A program made the position numbers and the translations under genes. From Anthopleura xanthogrammica (Eukaryota > Cnidaria > Anthozoa > Actiniaria > Actiniidae), in NCBI GenBank assembly GCA_964019055.1, contig OZ025224.1:3877876-3941875 (forward strand): a DNA stretch of 64,000 nt. Reading direction: 5' to 3'. This document shows, one piece after another, positions 55,201 through 64,000 of this stretch (its first letter is position 1; every line of letters begins with the position of its first letter). The notes below the pieces were generated by a model. The model did not search any database and was not told the origin of the DNA. It saw only the letters and a program-made list of their open reading frames with translations.

Positions 55201-57479
55201 AGGTACAAGACCGCAGAGCACGTTTTTGGCGTCCTTGCGAGACATCACCGATGTCTGTTGCTCGTTTTTATTATTAAACATTCTGGGTGTCTTTCTTACC
55301 AGCAAATCATACGCAAGCAACCAAACAAACTAAAAAAACAACAACAGCAGCAACAACAACAAATGTCTATATTTTTCCTTATGTAGATGGCGCCAATTTA
55401 AATGATGAAACTTTTTAATGGATATTATTTATTTGTTCTTTTTTCAGACGAAACGGGAACCCCCTGGCCACATTTGACCTTCTTAACGGAGTTTTACCAA
55501 AGATAAAAAGCGAGGATAATATTAACATTGCAAGTAGACCAGACGTGGCAGCAGTAGGAGAGGAAAAAGCCAAATCCACAAACAAGAAGGCCTTGAGAAA
55601 AATGTCCAAGTCTCTCATCGAACTGCGAAAAATAAGAGAAGCTGGCGATACTAAAGAACTATTTAAGGATTCTAATGGTAACTCAGTTAGGTCTTCTTCT
55701 GCAATTACACACAAACCTACTTCATTACAAGAGGTTCTGCTTCTGCTTCAAGAGCAACAACAGATGCAAAGTATGGGACACCAGAGGTACATAAGAGTTA
55801 AGAAGGCAAGAGGAAACTGGAAGAAATCAGCAGCTGCTGTCTTAAAAGATGCAAACTCTCAACCAGAGTCCCCTGAATGTCCTAAAAAGCAGCCAGAGGT
55901 CAAAGAAAAGAAGGAGAAAATCGAAACAGTGCCACAGGGAAAACCCCGTGGAGCATCAACAGGATCAGTTTCGTCTAAGGGTTATGCAGATGTTTTGTCT
56001 TCTTGCCAGACATCGGAAGACTATCTTGGAAAATGTGACAAGTTAGCCGAAGAAGAAAAACTAAAAGCATTAAAAACAGAAACTTTGTTAAGAAAAAGAA
56101 GAAATTCGCTGACTTTAGAGAAAGGGGTTCTTCAGAAAAAGATCGAAAAAACACAGGAGAAAAAGGGAGCAGTAAAGAAATTGCTTGGAAAAGATGTTGT
56201 TAAGAACCAAGATGAGATTATTCGTGACCAGAAGAGAATCGAGGAAATTAATCTTAAGCTTGCACATGTTGATCAAAATATGCTACAGAATAAACATAAA
56301 GAGGCTGCTGTAATGGAGAACCTCACTGCCTTGAAAACAAACGCTAGACCAAGACGATATTCAGAAAATTACGAAGCAAAAAGCTTCCCCGAAGCTACGA
56401 CTCGGTCATTTCAAGACGAAAGGAGAGCCAAATTCCGAGAGTCCCCAACGGGATCGATATCTTCTCGTGATTCATTCGATGATAAGAACGAACCATATCG
56501 GCCTTCTTTTCCAGAAAGTGCTGCGTCGCTGCATCGTAAAGGTTCCAAGAAGACAGGCCAGGCTTCGCTTTTAGCGTTGGAGGAGGAGCTACAAAAGATA
56601 ACTCCAAATGTACCAAGAAGAAAGCAGTATGGAAGTGGAAAGAGAGTGTCGTCATCTTCGGAAGGATCATTTGATGAAAGTTCTCTGAAGGAATCCCCCG
56701 GGTCATACCGGAGATATTCAACTCCACCTGAAGAAAAACGAGTATCCATTACTTCTGTTGGATCAATGGATTCCCAAAGTAAGCTATGCGGATCGGACAA
56801 TTTCGAACTTAAGAGAAAAAGGCATAGTGGATCACTCCCTACTTTAGCGACAACTGAGTTGCATTCAGTAGCAGTATCTATCCCTACTACCAGCGCTACA
56901 GATGATACAGATACCCCCCTTATGAGTAGCGAGCATCGACCAAGTCTAATAACTGCGTTGTCTCAGATCAAGGTAAGGAATCTAAAAACTGTTATATTGT
57001 CACGGGAACATTGAGTGCAGTGTTTTTTTCCATTTTAGACCACGTGCCACTCCCTTAGGAATGACATTTTTTAGAATTTTATACACTCAAGTTCATCGTG
57101 ACTGGTAAACAAAAGAGTGACACTCTATGGAATGGCACGTGGTCTGAAAAAGCTGTTATTACGGATGCGTGCAAATGAGTTTTTCTTTTGTTCTAAGAAT
57201 CATACAAGTGAGGCTAACGGGTCGATACGATGCTTGTTGTCTCATTTGCACCTCATTTGCATGCATCCGTAATAACAGCTATTGGCTCAAATGCGCTATG
57301 CATGACATTCGTGATCAGAACTCGAAAACTTCTTCCCCATACTACATCTCCCAGGGACACTTGCGTACCTTGAATGGGAGAGGCAAAATTTTGCTCAAAA
57401 GGTATTTTTAAAACTCACAATTGTATCTTTTTTGTGACAGGATTTCGAAGAATTCTTAGAAATCCACAGAGGCCGATAA
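37276..57479 (+). CDS. AFAP1-like actin-filament adaptor with four PH-like domains
   Basis: Fourteen exons: 37276-37327, 37473-37765, 47603-48511, 49348-49441, 49783-49971, 50381-50740, 50944-51264, 51672-51760, 52156-52351, 52978-53198, 53877-54008, 54624-55051, 55448-56972 and 57441-57479. All have GT-AG borders with matching phases and give about 1615 residues ending HRGR. The N-terminus ([12 protein letters not shown]...) resembles that of AFAP1. PH-like domains lie at about 212-308 (GWHKRWFTI), 529-622 (TWKNRWCVV), 750-850 (weaker, split over three exons) and 998-1092 (FWSKRWCVL, ending WIGLLQAE). A charged coiled coil at about 1290-1392 ([15 protein letters not shown]) matches the AFAP1 coiled coil. 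Vertebrate AFAP1 proteins are about 730-820 residues with two PH domains, so this one is enlarged. Such proteins link Src-type kinases and lipids to actin. The function here is inferred; the first exon is the least certain. Confidence 0.82.
41862..42045. repeat. (ATGG)n imperfect microsatellite
   Basis: About 180 bases of ATGG repeats with ACGG and AATG variants. The minus-strand frames rich in HPSI are artefacts. Confidence 0.9.
43997..44333. mobile_element. MITE with TATACAGCTAT ends and GCATGTT repeats inside
   Basis: The ends TATACAGCTATCTC and ATAGCTGTATA are inverted. Inside the left half, GCATGTT/GCATGCT heptamers repeat about ten times (44034-44105). Confidence 0.55.
46698..47110. 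repeat. Tandem duplication of about 218 bp
   Basis: The block starting ACTCTGTAGACATGACTGAC (46698) recurs from about 46917 with AACTCTGTGACATGATTGAC and stays aligned through TCTTGTAAGTTTGAGTTCA and ACCAAAAGAAAATTG. A third fragment (TACTGACGTCAGAAAT) lies at about 47165. Confidence 0.75.
48908..49044. mobile_element. MITE with GCAGCTCAATTTG arms, copy 2
   Basis: Inverted relative to the copy at 8262-8402. It lies in intron 3 of the AFAP-like gene. Confidence 0.7.
49496..49710. mobile_element. Long-arm inverted-repeat element in intron 4 of the AFAP-like gene
   Basis: The arms of about 90 bases start GTCCCCTTTACACTGAGTTC on the left and end with the complement CAGGGAACTGTGAGGGGGAC on the right. 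Inner arms TGCATCAAAGCAAGACATGA and its near-complement also pair. Confidence 0.75.
52630..52692. mobile_element. Fragment of the TTTCAGACCACGTG MITE family
   Basis: Only the right half is present (TGCAACTCAAAC to CACGTGGTCTGAA). It lies in intron 9 of the AFAP-like gene. Confidence 0.6.
53391..53518. mobile_element. MITE, TTTCAGACCACGTG family
   Basis: Both ends are present: TTTCAGACCACGTGCCATTT on the left and CGACACGCGGTCTGAAA on the right. The internal sequence AACTCAAACAAAGAATCTTA is shared with the copy in unit 1. Confidence 0.75.
53637..53773. mobile_element. MITE with TGGTTCACACTAGCGACG ends
   Basis: The 35-base arms (53637-53672 and 53739-53773) differ at about one position. The element sits inside sequence that resembles a broken tRNA-like or SINE stretch (AAATCGAACCCGCGACC before it). 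Confidence 0.8.
54208..54465. mobile_element. Probable MITE in intron 11 of the AFAP-like gene
   Basis: The ends are loosely inverted (TCTAAAGCGGGAAATACACG against CGTGTAGATGGGCCTTTAA). The motif CGGGCTTGAATCGG also faces a relative, GCCCGATTCAAGCCCG. Confidence 0.45.
57033..57149. mobile_element. MITE, TTTCAGACCACGTG family, just after the last long exon
   Basis: The ends TTTTAGACCACGTGCCACTC and GAATGGCACGTGGTCTGAAAA pair. It lies in the last intron of the AFAP-like gene. Confidence 0.75.
57151..57280. mobile_element. MITE with AGCTGTTATTACGGATGC ends
   Basis: The 29-base ends (57151-57179 and 57252-57280) differ at one position. It abuts the previous MITE with almost no spacer. Confidence 0.8.
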
Positions 57480-58124
57480 CCTAAATATGAAACCTAAAGA
57501 TGGAACCCCGCAGTGCACTATTGGTAATGTACGTGCATGGGTTGTAGATATCACGTGATCAGTCCAAGAAAGCCAAACCAAGAATATTTTATATCACGAG
57601 AAATATGATTATTAGATGTAAATATGGCATTTATGCTGAAAAAGTTTGATTTATGAAGCTGATTTTATATAAAGAATATTTATGATTCGTAAGAATTACG
57701 CTATGAAGCCGGAGAAAATAATTATAATATTTTATTATTGGTAAAAATTCAATTTTTAACCTTCTGTTTTTATCCTTTTTGCTAATGACAAAATATTTTA
57801 GTATATACAAGATGAACTCATTACGGGTTCTTCATGAGACACTAGTTAGATGTTATACACATGCATTATCAGGAATATCCTCTAGTTGGTAGAAAGTAGT
57901 CCTTTAGGGCACACGAGAATAGAAGAGATATTGCTGCGGGACGACAACAACCACGTCACAACAAACGCTTTAAATAGACTCTACTCCAACAACAGCAAAA
58001 CGGACAACAAGAAAAACAACCGTAGTAATACTGAGTAATAACAACCAAAACAGCGACAGCAACAACAATAGCAATAACTAAAGTAGCAACACTAGCGAAA
58101 ATATCCACAACAGCAACATAAACC
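57480..58124. other. 3' flank of the AFAP-like gene
   Basis: A/T-rich, presumably 3' UTR and beyond. I see no canonical AATAAA close to the stop codon. Confidence 0.4.
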
Positions 58125-58130
58125 ATGAAA

Positions 58131-58557
58131 CAAACAACCGACAAACCAACCAACCAATCGACCAACCGACCAACCGCCCAACCAACCAACCATCCAACCA
58201 TCCAACCAACCAACCAACCCACCAACCCACCAACCCACCAACCCACCAACCCACCAACCCACCAACCCACCAACCCACCAACCCACCAACCCACCAACCC
58301 ACCAACCCACCAACCCACCAACCCACCAACCCACCAACCCACCAACCCACCAACCCACCAACCCACCAACCCACCAACCCACCAACCCACCAACCCACCA
58401 ACCCACCAACCCACCAACCCACCAACCCACCAACCCACCAACCCACCAACCAACCTACCAACCAACCAACCCACCAACCCACCAACTCACCAACTCACCA
58501 ACTCACCAACCCACCAACCAACCAACCCACCAACCAACCCACCAACCAACCAGCAAC
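58131..58557. repeat. (CCAACCCA)n 8-bp tandem array
   Basis: The core at about 58211-58449 is a regular 8-bp repeat, about 30 copies. Irregular CCAA/CCCA mixtures flank it. The open frames PTNPPTHQ and GLVGWWVG are artefacts. Confidence 0.95.
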
Positions 58558-59216
58558 AAACAAACATAACAACAACAGCAACAACGACAAAAACAACTAA
58601 AAATACAGCAAATACAAATAAAACCTAAATTGCAGAATCCACCTATTATACTTTATACTATATTATATCATAGCCATTCATACTTTAGCTTACTTTATTC
58701 AACGAATACTTTTTAAAGTCTGCGTGTAATGTTTTCCCATTAGTCTTATCGCAACATCAGGTACAACAAGTAAATATTGTGATAGAGTTGTTTTATTATT
58801 CCCAAACTTTAACAGTAAAGAAAATAATGATACTCCAGGGAATGACATGTAGTACAATAGACGATTTCTTAGGGGGAAATGGGGGACATGATGCATTGCG
58901 GTCTAGATTCGATACAAACATCTCATTCAACATGCCTTATATGGTGTATTTTATACTGAAGCTAGACCACAATACATCTGGTTTTTCGAATTCAGAAAAA
59001 GGGCTATGGTGAAGCATTACGCCAATACTGAAAGAGTCTTTTTTATTCTTTCTTCAATAATGCGTACGTAAAAATAAGTTCACTTTTTTAATGTCCAGCT
59101 GAAATAGATAGTTATTAGATATAGAGTTATAGTTATAGTTATAGAGTTATATTTACTCTCAGAAAACATATGCTAAAAACAATATATACCGATGCTTTCT
59201 TTTATACTTTTGCGAA

Positions 59217-59383
59217 TAGCCCACTTATGATATTCTGGTTGAGTGATCACAAAGCAAATTAAGAAGAGGCTCCAGGAAAACAATGAAGTAATCCTAGATA
59301 AATATATTCTTTTGTTTCCCTGGAGCCTCGCCTACAATTACTTTGTGCGTTATCACTCAACCAGAATATCGAAAGTGGGCTCT
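59217..59383. mobile_element. Inverted-repeat element with GATATTCTGGTTGAGTGAT arms
   Basis: The arms at about 59217-59280 and 59320-59383 pair over AGCCCACTT, GATATTCTGGTTGAGTGAT and GAGGCTCCAGG, with small gaps. Confidence 0.75.
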
Positions 59384-60045
59384 CCTCTGTTGCTCAGGGC
59401 TAGCCTTCATTTTGTGTAGAATATTCACGTGTTCCAGTGAAGGTCTGCGAAATTTCAAAGTGTTTGTATTGTTGAATTTGTGCATTCTTTACTTTACCAT
59501 TGGTATTTGTGATATTCTGACACTGAATTGAGGCTAACCTGAGTAAATGAGTCTGTAATCATAGAACTCAGCGGTATTTCACGAATTCGTATTAATTAAT
59601 TAATTAATTAATTAATTTTTAATGATTAATTCTCACGTCTTCAGTCATTCGTTAAAGAAGTGACAACGAAGACAAGTATTGATCTATGGCGACTAACCTC
59701 GCTTATCTATAACATATATTTATACTTTTTGTTTCAAGCAAACGACCTGATATGTAAAAATATTCTTCGTTTCAAGATGTACAACTTCAGAACTACAAGA
59801 TATTACTGTAATACAATTATGTATGGATTCTAAATTTGTTGGAATCAAATTAAAGGGGTCAGCAAACTTAATATTTGTGTGCTAAAACTTATTTATTTAG
59901 AGAAAAAAATATTGACCCCTTCACTAATTCTAATTCCCAGCCCCTTTGAGCAGTGACGCAGCTCAACAGGGTCGAAGGTAAAGCATGTCAAGGCGCCTCT
60001 GTCAGTCGCAGTACAGTCCATGTATGATCTCCAACCAGTTAGAAT

Positions 60046-60434
60046 TAGGGACGGACCATTAGATAGTTCAGTGATGGGGGGGGGGGGGGGGGGTTGCGTA
60101 AATCCCCAAAAAAATATCCCGCAAGCTCTTAAACCTCAAAAAAAATATCGAGCAGGCTCTTCTGTGCGAAAAAAAATATCGAGCAAGCACAGGTTAAAGG
60201 TAATGGCATGAACTTCATAAATATGTTGTGAATGCCCCTCTCATATCTCTGGAAATCGAATTTCCGAGGGTCTAAATTTCCAATTTTTTTCGGGGGGGAG
60301 GGGGGGGGCATGTCCTCAAACCCCCCTACGTTCACTCCCCTACGTGCAGGGGGTGGGACAAAAAAAATATCATGCAACTAAAATTCCTGCCCCCCCCCCC
60401 CCCCCCATCAATTATCTAATGGTCCGTCCCTTAG
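60046..60434. mobile_element. MITE with AGGGACGGACCATTAGATA ends and internal G/C tracts
   Basis: The ends at 60046 and 60434 are inverted copies. Just inside each end is a long homopolymer: G on the left (about 60076-60093) and C on the right (about 60391-60406). The motif AAAAAATATCGAGCA repeats inside. Confidence 0.8.
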
Positions 60435-60569
60435 TTAGGGTCGTCGGGTTTGAGAGGAGAGAGTAAAAACCGTACCAACCAACTCCGCTCACATGGAGCG
60501 ACTACGATTCCAACCCCCGACCTCAATAGTGAGAGGCGAGCGTTTTACCGTTTTACTGTTCCCCCTGGC

Positions 60570-60816
60570 ATACATAATTAGGAGCTTTAGATTTCAATAC
60601 GAGTACGAGTTTGGTTACGACTACGAGATTTTGTCACTAAAAATCTTCCACTACAAACTCATTGTCGTTCTCTGTTTTGCACAACACTTCTCTAGAACAG
60701 CAGATAAAACAATGCAAGGACAACTACTGAGTTGCAGTGGCATACTTTGAAAGGGACAATCCCGTAGTCGCACTCGTTCCCGTACTCGCAGTCCAATCTA
60801 AAGCTCACTAATGAAC
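60570..60816. mobile_element. MITE with GAGCTTTAGATT ends
   Basis: The ends AGGAGCTTTAGATTTC and AATCTAAAGCTCAC are inverted. The inner arms ACGAGTACGAG and CCCGTACTCGC also pair loosely. Confidence 0.65.
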
Positions 60817-61755
60817 GCAGGCTAGGGGTCTATAGAAATCTCTACCCATTTCCACCCACCCGTCTTTGTTTTAGAATAAAATAACATATAATAAAATAGA
60901 AAAAGTCTAAAACACGTCGGAATTACTCCAAATAATTAAAGAGAAAAAGAACAGCAGAAGAACACACATGCAATAATCGGGTAAGCTTTTATATATCCTT
61001 ATGATATACTATATACATCTACCTTATTTTATAAACGTACGCTTGTACCAGGAATGCCTTGGTTGGACTCCCTGTGGTGAAACATTGTCTAACGTTACCG
61101 ATATTGTACTTCATCACGAGAGCTGTTTTCAGTCATCATTCTCTTTCCTATTGCTGATGTACAGCTGCACGAAGGGTAAGGAAACTAAAACCAAATACTC
61201 TTTGAAAGTTTTGTTGCAATTAATTACCGAAAAAATAGCCATAAATAGCCATAATACGCGGAATCCAGCGATTTGTAAGTTTGTCTCGACTCTGACTCGA
61301 CCATGTTGAACTAGATCAAGCATCGACTGAGTATATCAAAACGCGCTCGTTTAGCAATATGCCATGTAATTTTACTATCTAATCAAATCATTTCTACAAA
61401 ATTGATTTTATATTAGTAATTCACCCTCATTTTCACAATTTTTGGGGTATTACTTCACCATCACTTTTGCTCGTAAATATTTGTCGTAGGAGTCACGCTA
61501 TCCTAGATAATTCCGTGACAGCTTGTGACATCCACGCAGCGTGGCAGTGATTCATTTGACAGTCATGGAAGAAGACAACCATTCTGTGAGTACAATACCA
61601 GGGTAACAGGAAGGGTAGAAATGCTGTGTGGTATATATTTCACGTTTATGTCATTTTTTTACACGAAAAATGATCTGAAATTTATAAGAGAAACTTTATT
61701 CCACGGGCATGATTCTCGACCTCGACCTCCTTATTAATGATCGCTCTTTTCATTT

Positions 61756-62041
61756 AGACCTTTTTGCTTTATCACTATTTTTGACTTCGTGCACTAAAAA
61801 AAAAAATTTGAGCATCTTTAGAATTTGAAGAAAAGATGCATTGTTTGTTGTATTAACGAGTCGGGCCATACCAATGCACGACATTTACGTATGCTGAAAT
61901 TATGACTTGTCAACAACAATGAAATACAAGCAAATTTAGTTCAAATTCTAAAGATGTTCAAATTTCGTACAATCTTTGATCTCACCTATTGTTTTTTTTA
62001 GTGCACGAATCGAAAATAGTGGCAAAGCAAAAAGGTCTTTT
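61756..62041. mobile_element. MITE with AGACCTTTTTGCTTTA ends
   Basis: The left arm TAGACCTTTTTGCTTTATCA and the right arm GGCAAAGCAAAAAGGTCTTT pair. Inner arms ATCTTTAGAATTTGAA and TTCAAATTCTAAAGAT pair as well. Confidence 0.75.
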
Positions 62042-62304
62042 GTAAATTGTCGAACTCAAACCATGTGATGTTAACATGATGCTCCCTGGAGTATTGTTGC
62101 TATATCTTTGTGAATATGAAAACATTGTAAAGAATCAATTCTTCAGAGAACAATGGTTTGAATTGTGCTATTTGCGTATGAAGTTCAGATCTATTTAATT
62201 AAGGGGGAAGGGTCACGTAACCTAGTGCAAGGTTTGTTGCTAAGCACTTGTCATTGTTTGCTTTATATTATCTTAGCTGTATGTCTTCTTCTCTCATGTA
62301 GCAG

Positions 62305-64000
62305 ATGACCCTTAGAAGCCTGTATGGCGAGGAAGGGTCTGGTTTATATTCAATTCGTAACTTAGCTTGCCATAAAGCAATTCAGGCAGCCATACCGTTG
62401 ATGCTGCAACAAGTTAACGCCATTGAACTGGGGAAAGGATCAGTGTTCACAATAGTGGATTATGGGGCAGCTGATGGTGGAACTTCGATGAGTCTTATCT
62501 ACACATGCGTCAAAGCAATACGAGAAAAATATGGGGCTGAACTGGCGATCAATGTGAACTACGAGGACCAACCAATCAATGATTTCAAATCTCTGTTCCT
62601 AAGAATTCAAGGTATGTTTTGAATATTCGGTAAGATTTAATGTCTTTCAATGAACTGATAAACAAATGAGGCAATATTCATGTTGGGTGGAGGGTAAGGG
62701 GGTCATTTAGCACCAAATAGCAATATGTGTGTAAAGTGAGGTCTTCAGATCACTTAATTAACTTGAATTAAGGACGTTCGCGGGCAAATGAGTTTCCCAT
62801 GTTTTTTTTTCCTTTCTTGAAACTTTGCATGGTTAAATAAGTTCATTATAGAAGTGGCATGAGCAAACAAAAAATGGGGACCACCGTTATTTTTCATTGG
62901 CCCCTCTTGCACTGTCTTTATTCCTCATTATGTAGTTATAACCACTTCCTCTTCCACTCTCCCTTCTCGTCCCCTCCCTCAGCCCTTCACGGATCTCCAT
63001 GTTATGTACCCCCTTCCCCCTTCCCCCTTCCCTCTTCCACTCCCCCTCTCTCAGTCATGGGAAGATCCCTAATGTAATGTCGCCTTTAGGCTCCCATAAA
63101 TTGTAGCCCCTTCCCTCTTCCACTCCCCCTAGCTCCCCCTTCCTGAGCTATGTGAGTACTTTTTTGTTGGCTCCTCTGGGAAGTCCACAGATGTAGTATA
63201 TATTTTCCCCATGGGTAGTGCCCCAACCATTCCCTTTCTCCCTTCCTCATTCCTCAAGGTATTTTTCCTGAAACATCTTGGAATTCCACCACGTTAATCT
63301 TAATTTTACTCTTCAGATTTAATTCCTGGTCCTCGCAGCTTTCTACTGGACTTCCCCAACGTATTTGTCACGGCCAGTGGCACAAGTTTCTACAGTCAGT
63401 GTTTCCCTAGTAATAGCGTTACATTAGGGTTTTCTGCAACATCTATGCATTGCTTGCGTGACAAGCCCTGTGACATAACCGGTGCGTTACTTCACAAATG
63501 GATCACAGTACAAGAAGAAGAGGTGAAATTTAGAAAACAAGCAGAAAAAGACTGGGAGACCATTTTGATGAGAAGAGCTGCCGAGATGATGCCAGGTAAA
63601 AAGTAGAGTGTTACAGCTTGCTGTTGAAACAGATATACGATTTGCCATTCGCTTGAGTATTATAGTGCGACTACTATAACCGGGACCACTAATTAAGATA
63701 GCGAGAACCCGAGAATGTAACCAATCAAAATGTAGAATGAAAACAATGCATTCCAGCTTTGGATAGACGTCGAGCCAATTAGAGACCTGGACTGCACGAG
63801 TTGTTTACACCATCGTATTTTTCTCATGGGAATTTCTCATAGGAATTTCTCAATGTTGAAATGCTATTGTTTTTTCTGGTCTCTGATTGGTCTACTAGCC
63901 AAAGTTGGAATGCATTGTTTTCATTCTACATTTTGATTGGTTCGAGATCGCTGTCTAAGTAGTAGTCGCACTGTAATTATTTGTTCTGCCTCATCTTAGG
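62305..64000 (+). CDS. SABATH-family SAM-dependent carboxyl methyltransferase, 5' part
   Basis: Two exons are visible, 62305-62611 and 63317-63595, joined in phase 1. The next exon begins at the last base of the window after TCTTAG. The roughly 195 residues contain the SAM-binding motif FTIVDYGAADGGTS (about 50-63), YEDQPINDF (about 88-96), and SFYSQCFPSNSVTLGFS (about 125-141), a strong match to the SFYGRLFPSNSLH-type motif of plant salicylate and jasmonate methyltransferases. The family normally has about 350-390 residues, so roughly half is shown. These enzymes methylate small carboxylic acids; the substrate here is unknown, and the aromatic clamp of plant enzymes cannot be judged. The ATG lies right after a TAGCAG tandem acceptor, so the true start may be here or in an upstream exon. 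Confidence 0.82.
62940..63260. repeat. Pyrimidine-rich stretch with CCCTTCCC motifs
   Basis: Imperfect CTTCCCCCTTCCC runs lie in the first visible intron of the methyltransferase gene. The open frame over it is an artefact. Confidence 0.6.
63658..63974. mobile_element. MITE with ATAGTGCGACTACT ends, close to a splice acceptor
   Basis: The ends TATAGTGCGACTACT and AGTAGTCGCACTGTA are inverted. Inner arms AACCAATCAAAATGTAGAAT and its complement, then AACAATGCATTCCA and its complement, also pair. The right end is about 25 bases from the acceptor at 63998-63999. Confidence 0.8.

Noticed and set aside
58131..58557. CRISPR-like regular array
   Set aside because: It is a continuous 8-bp tandem repeat with no spacers, in a eukaryotic genome.
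57956..58628. Long open frames encoding PTNPPTHQ or GLVGWWVG
   Set aside because: Artefacts of the 8-bp repeat. No exon signals.

Overview
This is eukaryotic, metazoan nuclear DNA. It is AT-rich, its genes are split by many GT-AG introns, and it is full of microsatellites and short inverted-repeat transposons (MITEs). A collagen-like membrane protein family, an animal-type actin-filament-associated protein (AFAP1-like) and a plant-like SABATH methyltransferase occur together, which points to an anthozoan cnidarian (coral or anemone). That assignment is inference. All genes found are on the + strand.

Left half (1-33.5 kb): a tandem array of four related units, called units 1-4 here. Units 1 (1007-7383), 3 (17667-23839) and 4 (26156-33446) each encode a predicted type II membrane protein: cytoplasmic tail, one membrane segment, coiled coil, six or seven Gly-X-Y triplets, and a small C-terminal Cys-rich domain that carries an RGD tripeptide in units 1-3. 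Each of these units has two homologous-in-position first exons, A (starts MASRCRE) and B (starts MASGRI). Both encode a tail plus a membrane helix and both end in phase 1, so either can join the same downstream exons. The tails carry different tyrosine motifs. Unit 1 exon B has a nonsense codon. Unit 2 (11728-14845) has lost exon B and its coiled-coil exons; a GGAAT-type satellite sits in their place. I do not recognise the C-terminal domain, and I consider this array the most interesting system in the window.

Middle (33.5-57.5 kb): an intergenic stretch with a (CAGA)n array and one possible alternative first exon, then a 14-exon gene (37276-57479). Its exons join without a frame break to give about 1615 residues, with four PH-like domains and a coiled coil. 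N-terminal and coiled-coil similarity place it with AFAP1-like adaptors, but it is more than twice the usual size and has extra PH domains. Its second intron is about 9.8 kb.

Right end (57.5-64 kb): an intergenic stretch made largely of MITEs and an 8-bp tandem repeat, followed by the first two exons of a SABATH-type SAM-dependent carboxyl methyltransferase that runs off the window. The final base follows a splice acceptor.

Comparing the paralogous units gives natural filled and empty sites for several mobile elements: a TTAA-flanked element of about 1.04 kb, a nested 272-bp MITE and a LINE/SINE tail. These date insertions relative to the duplications.
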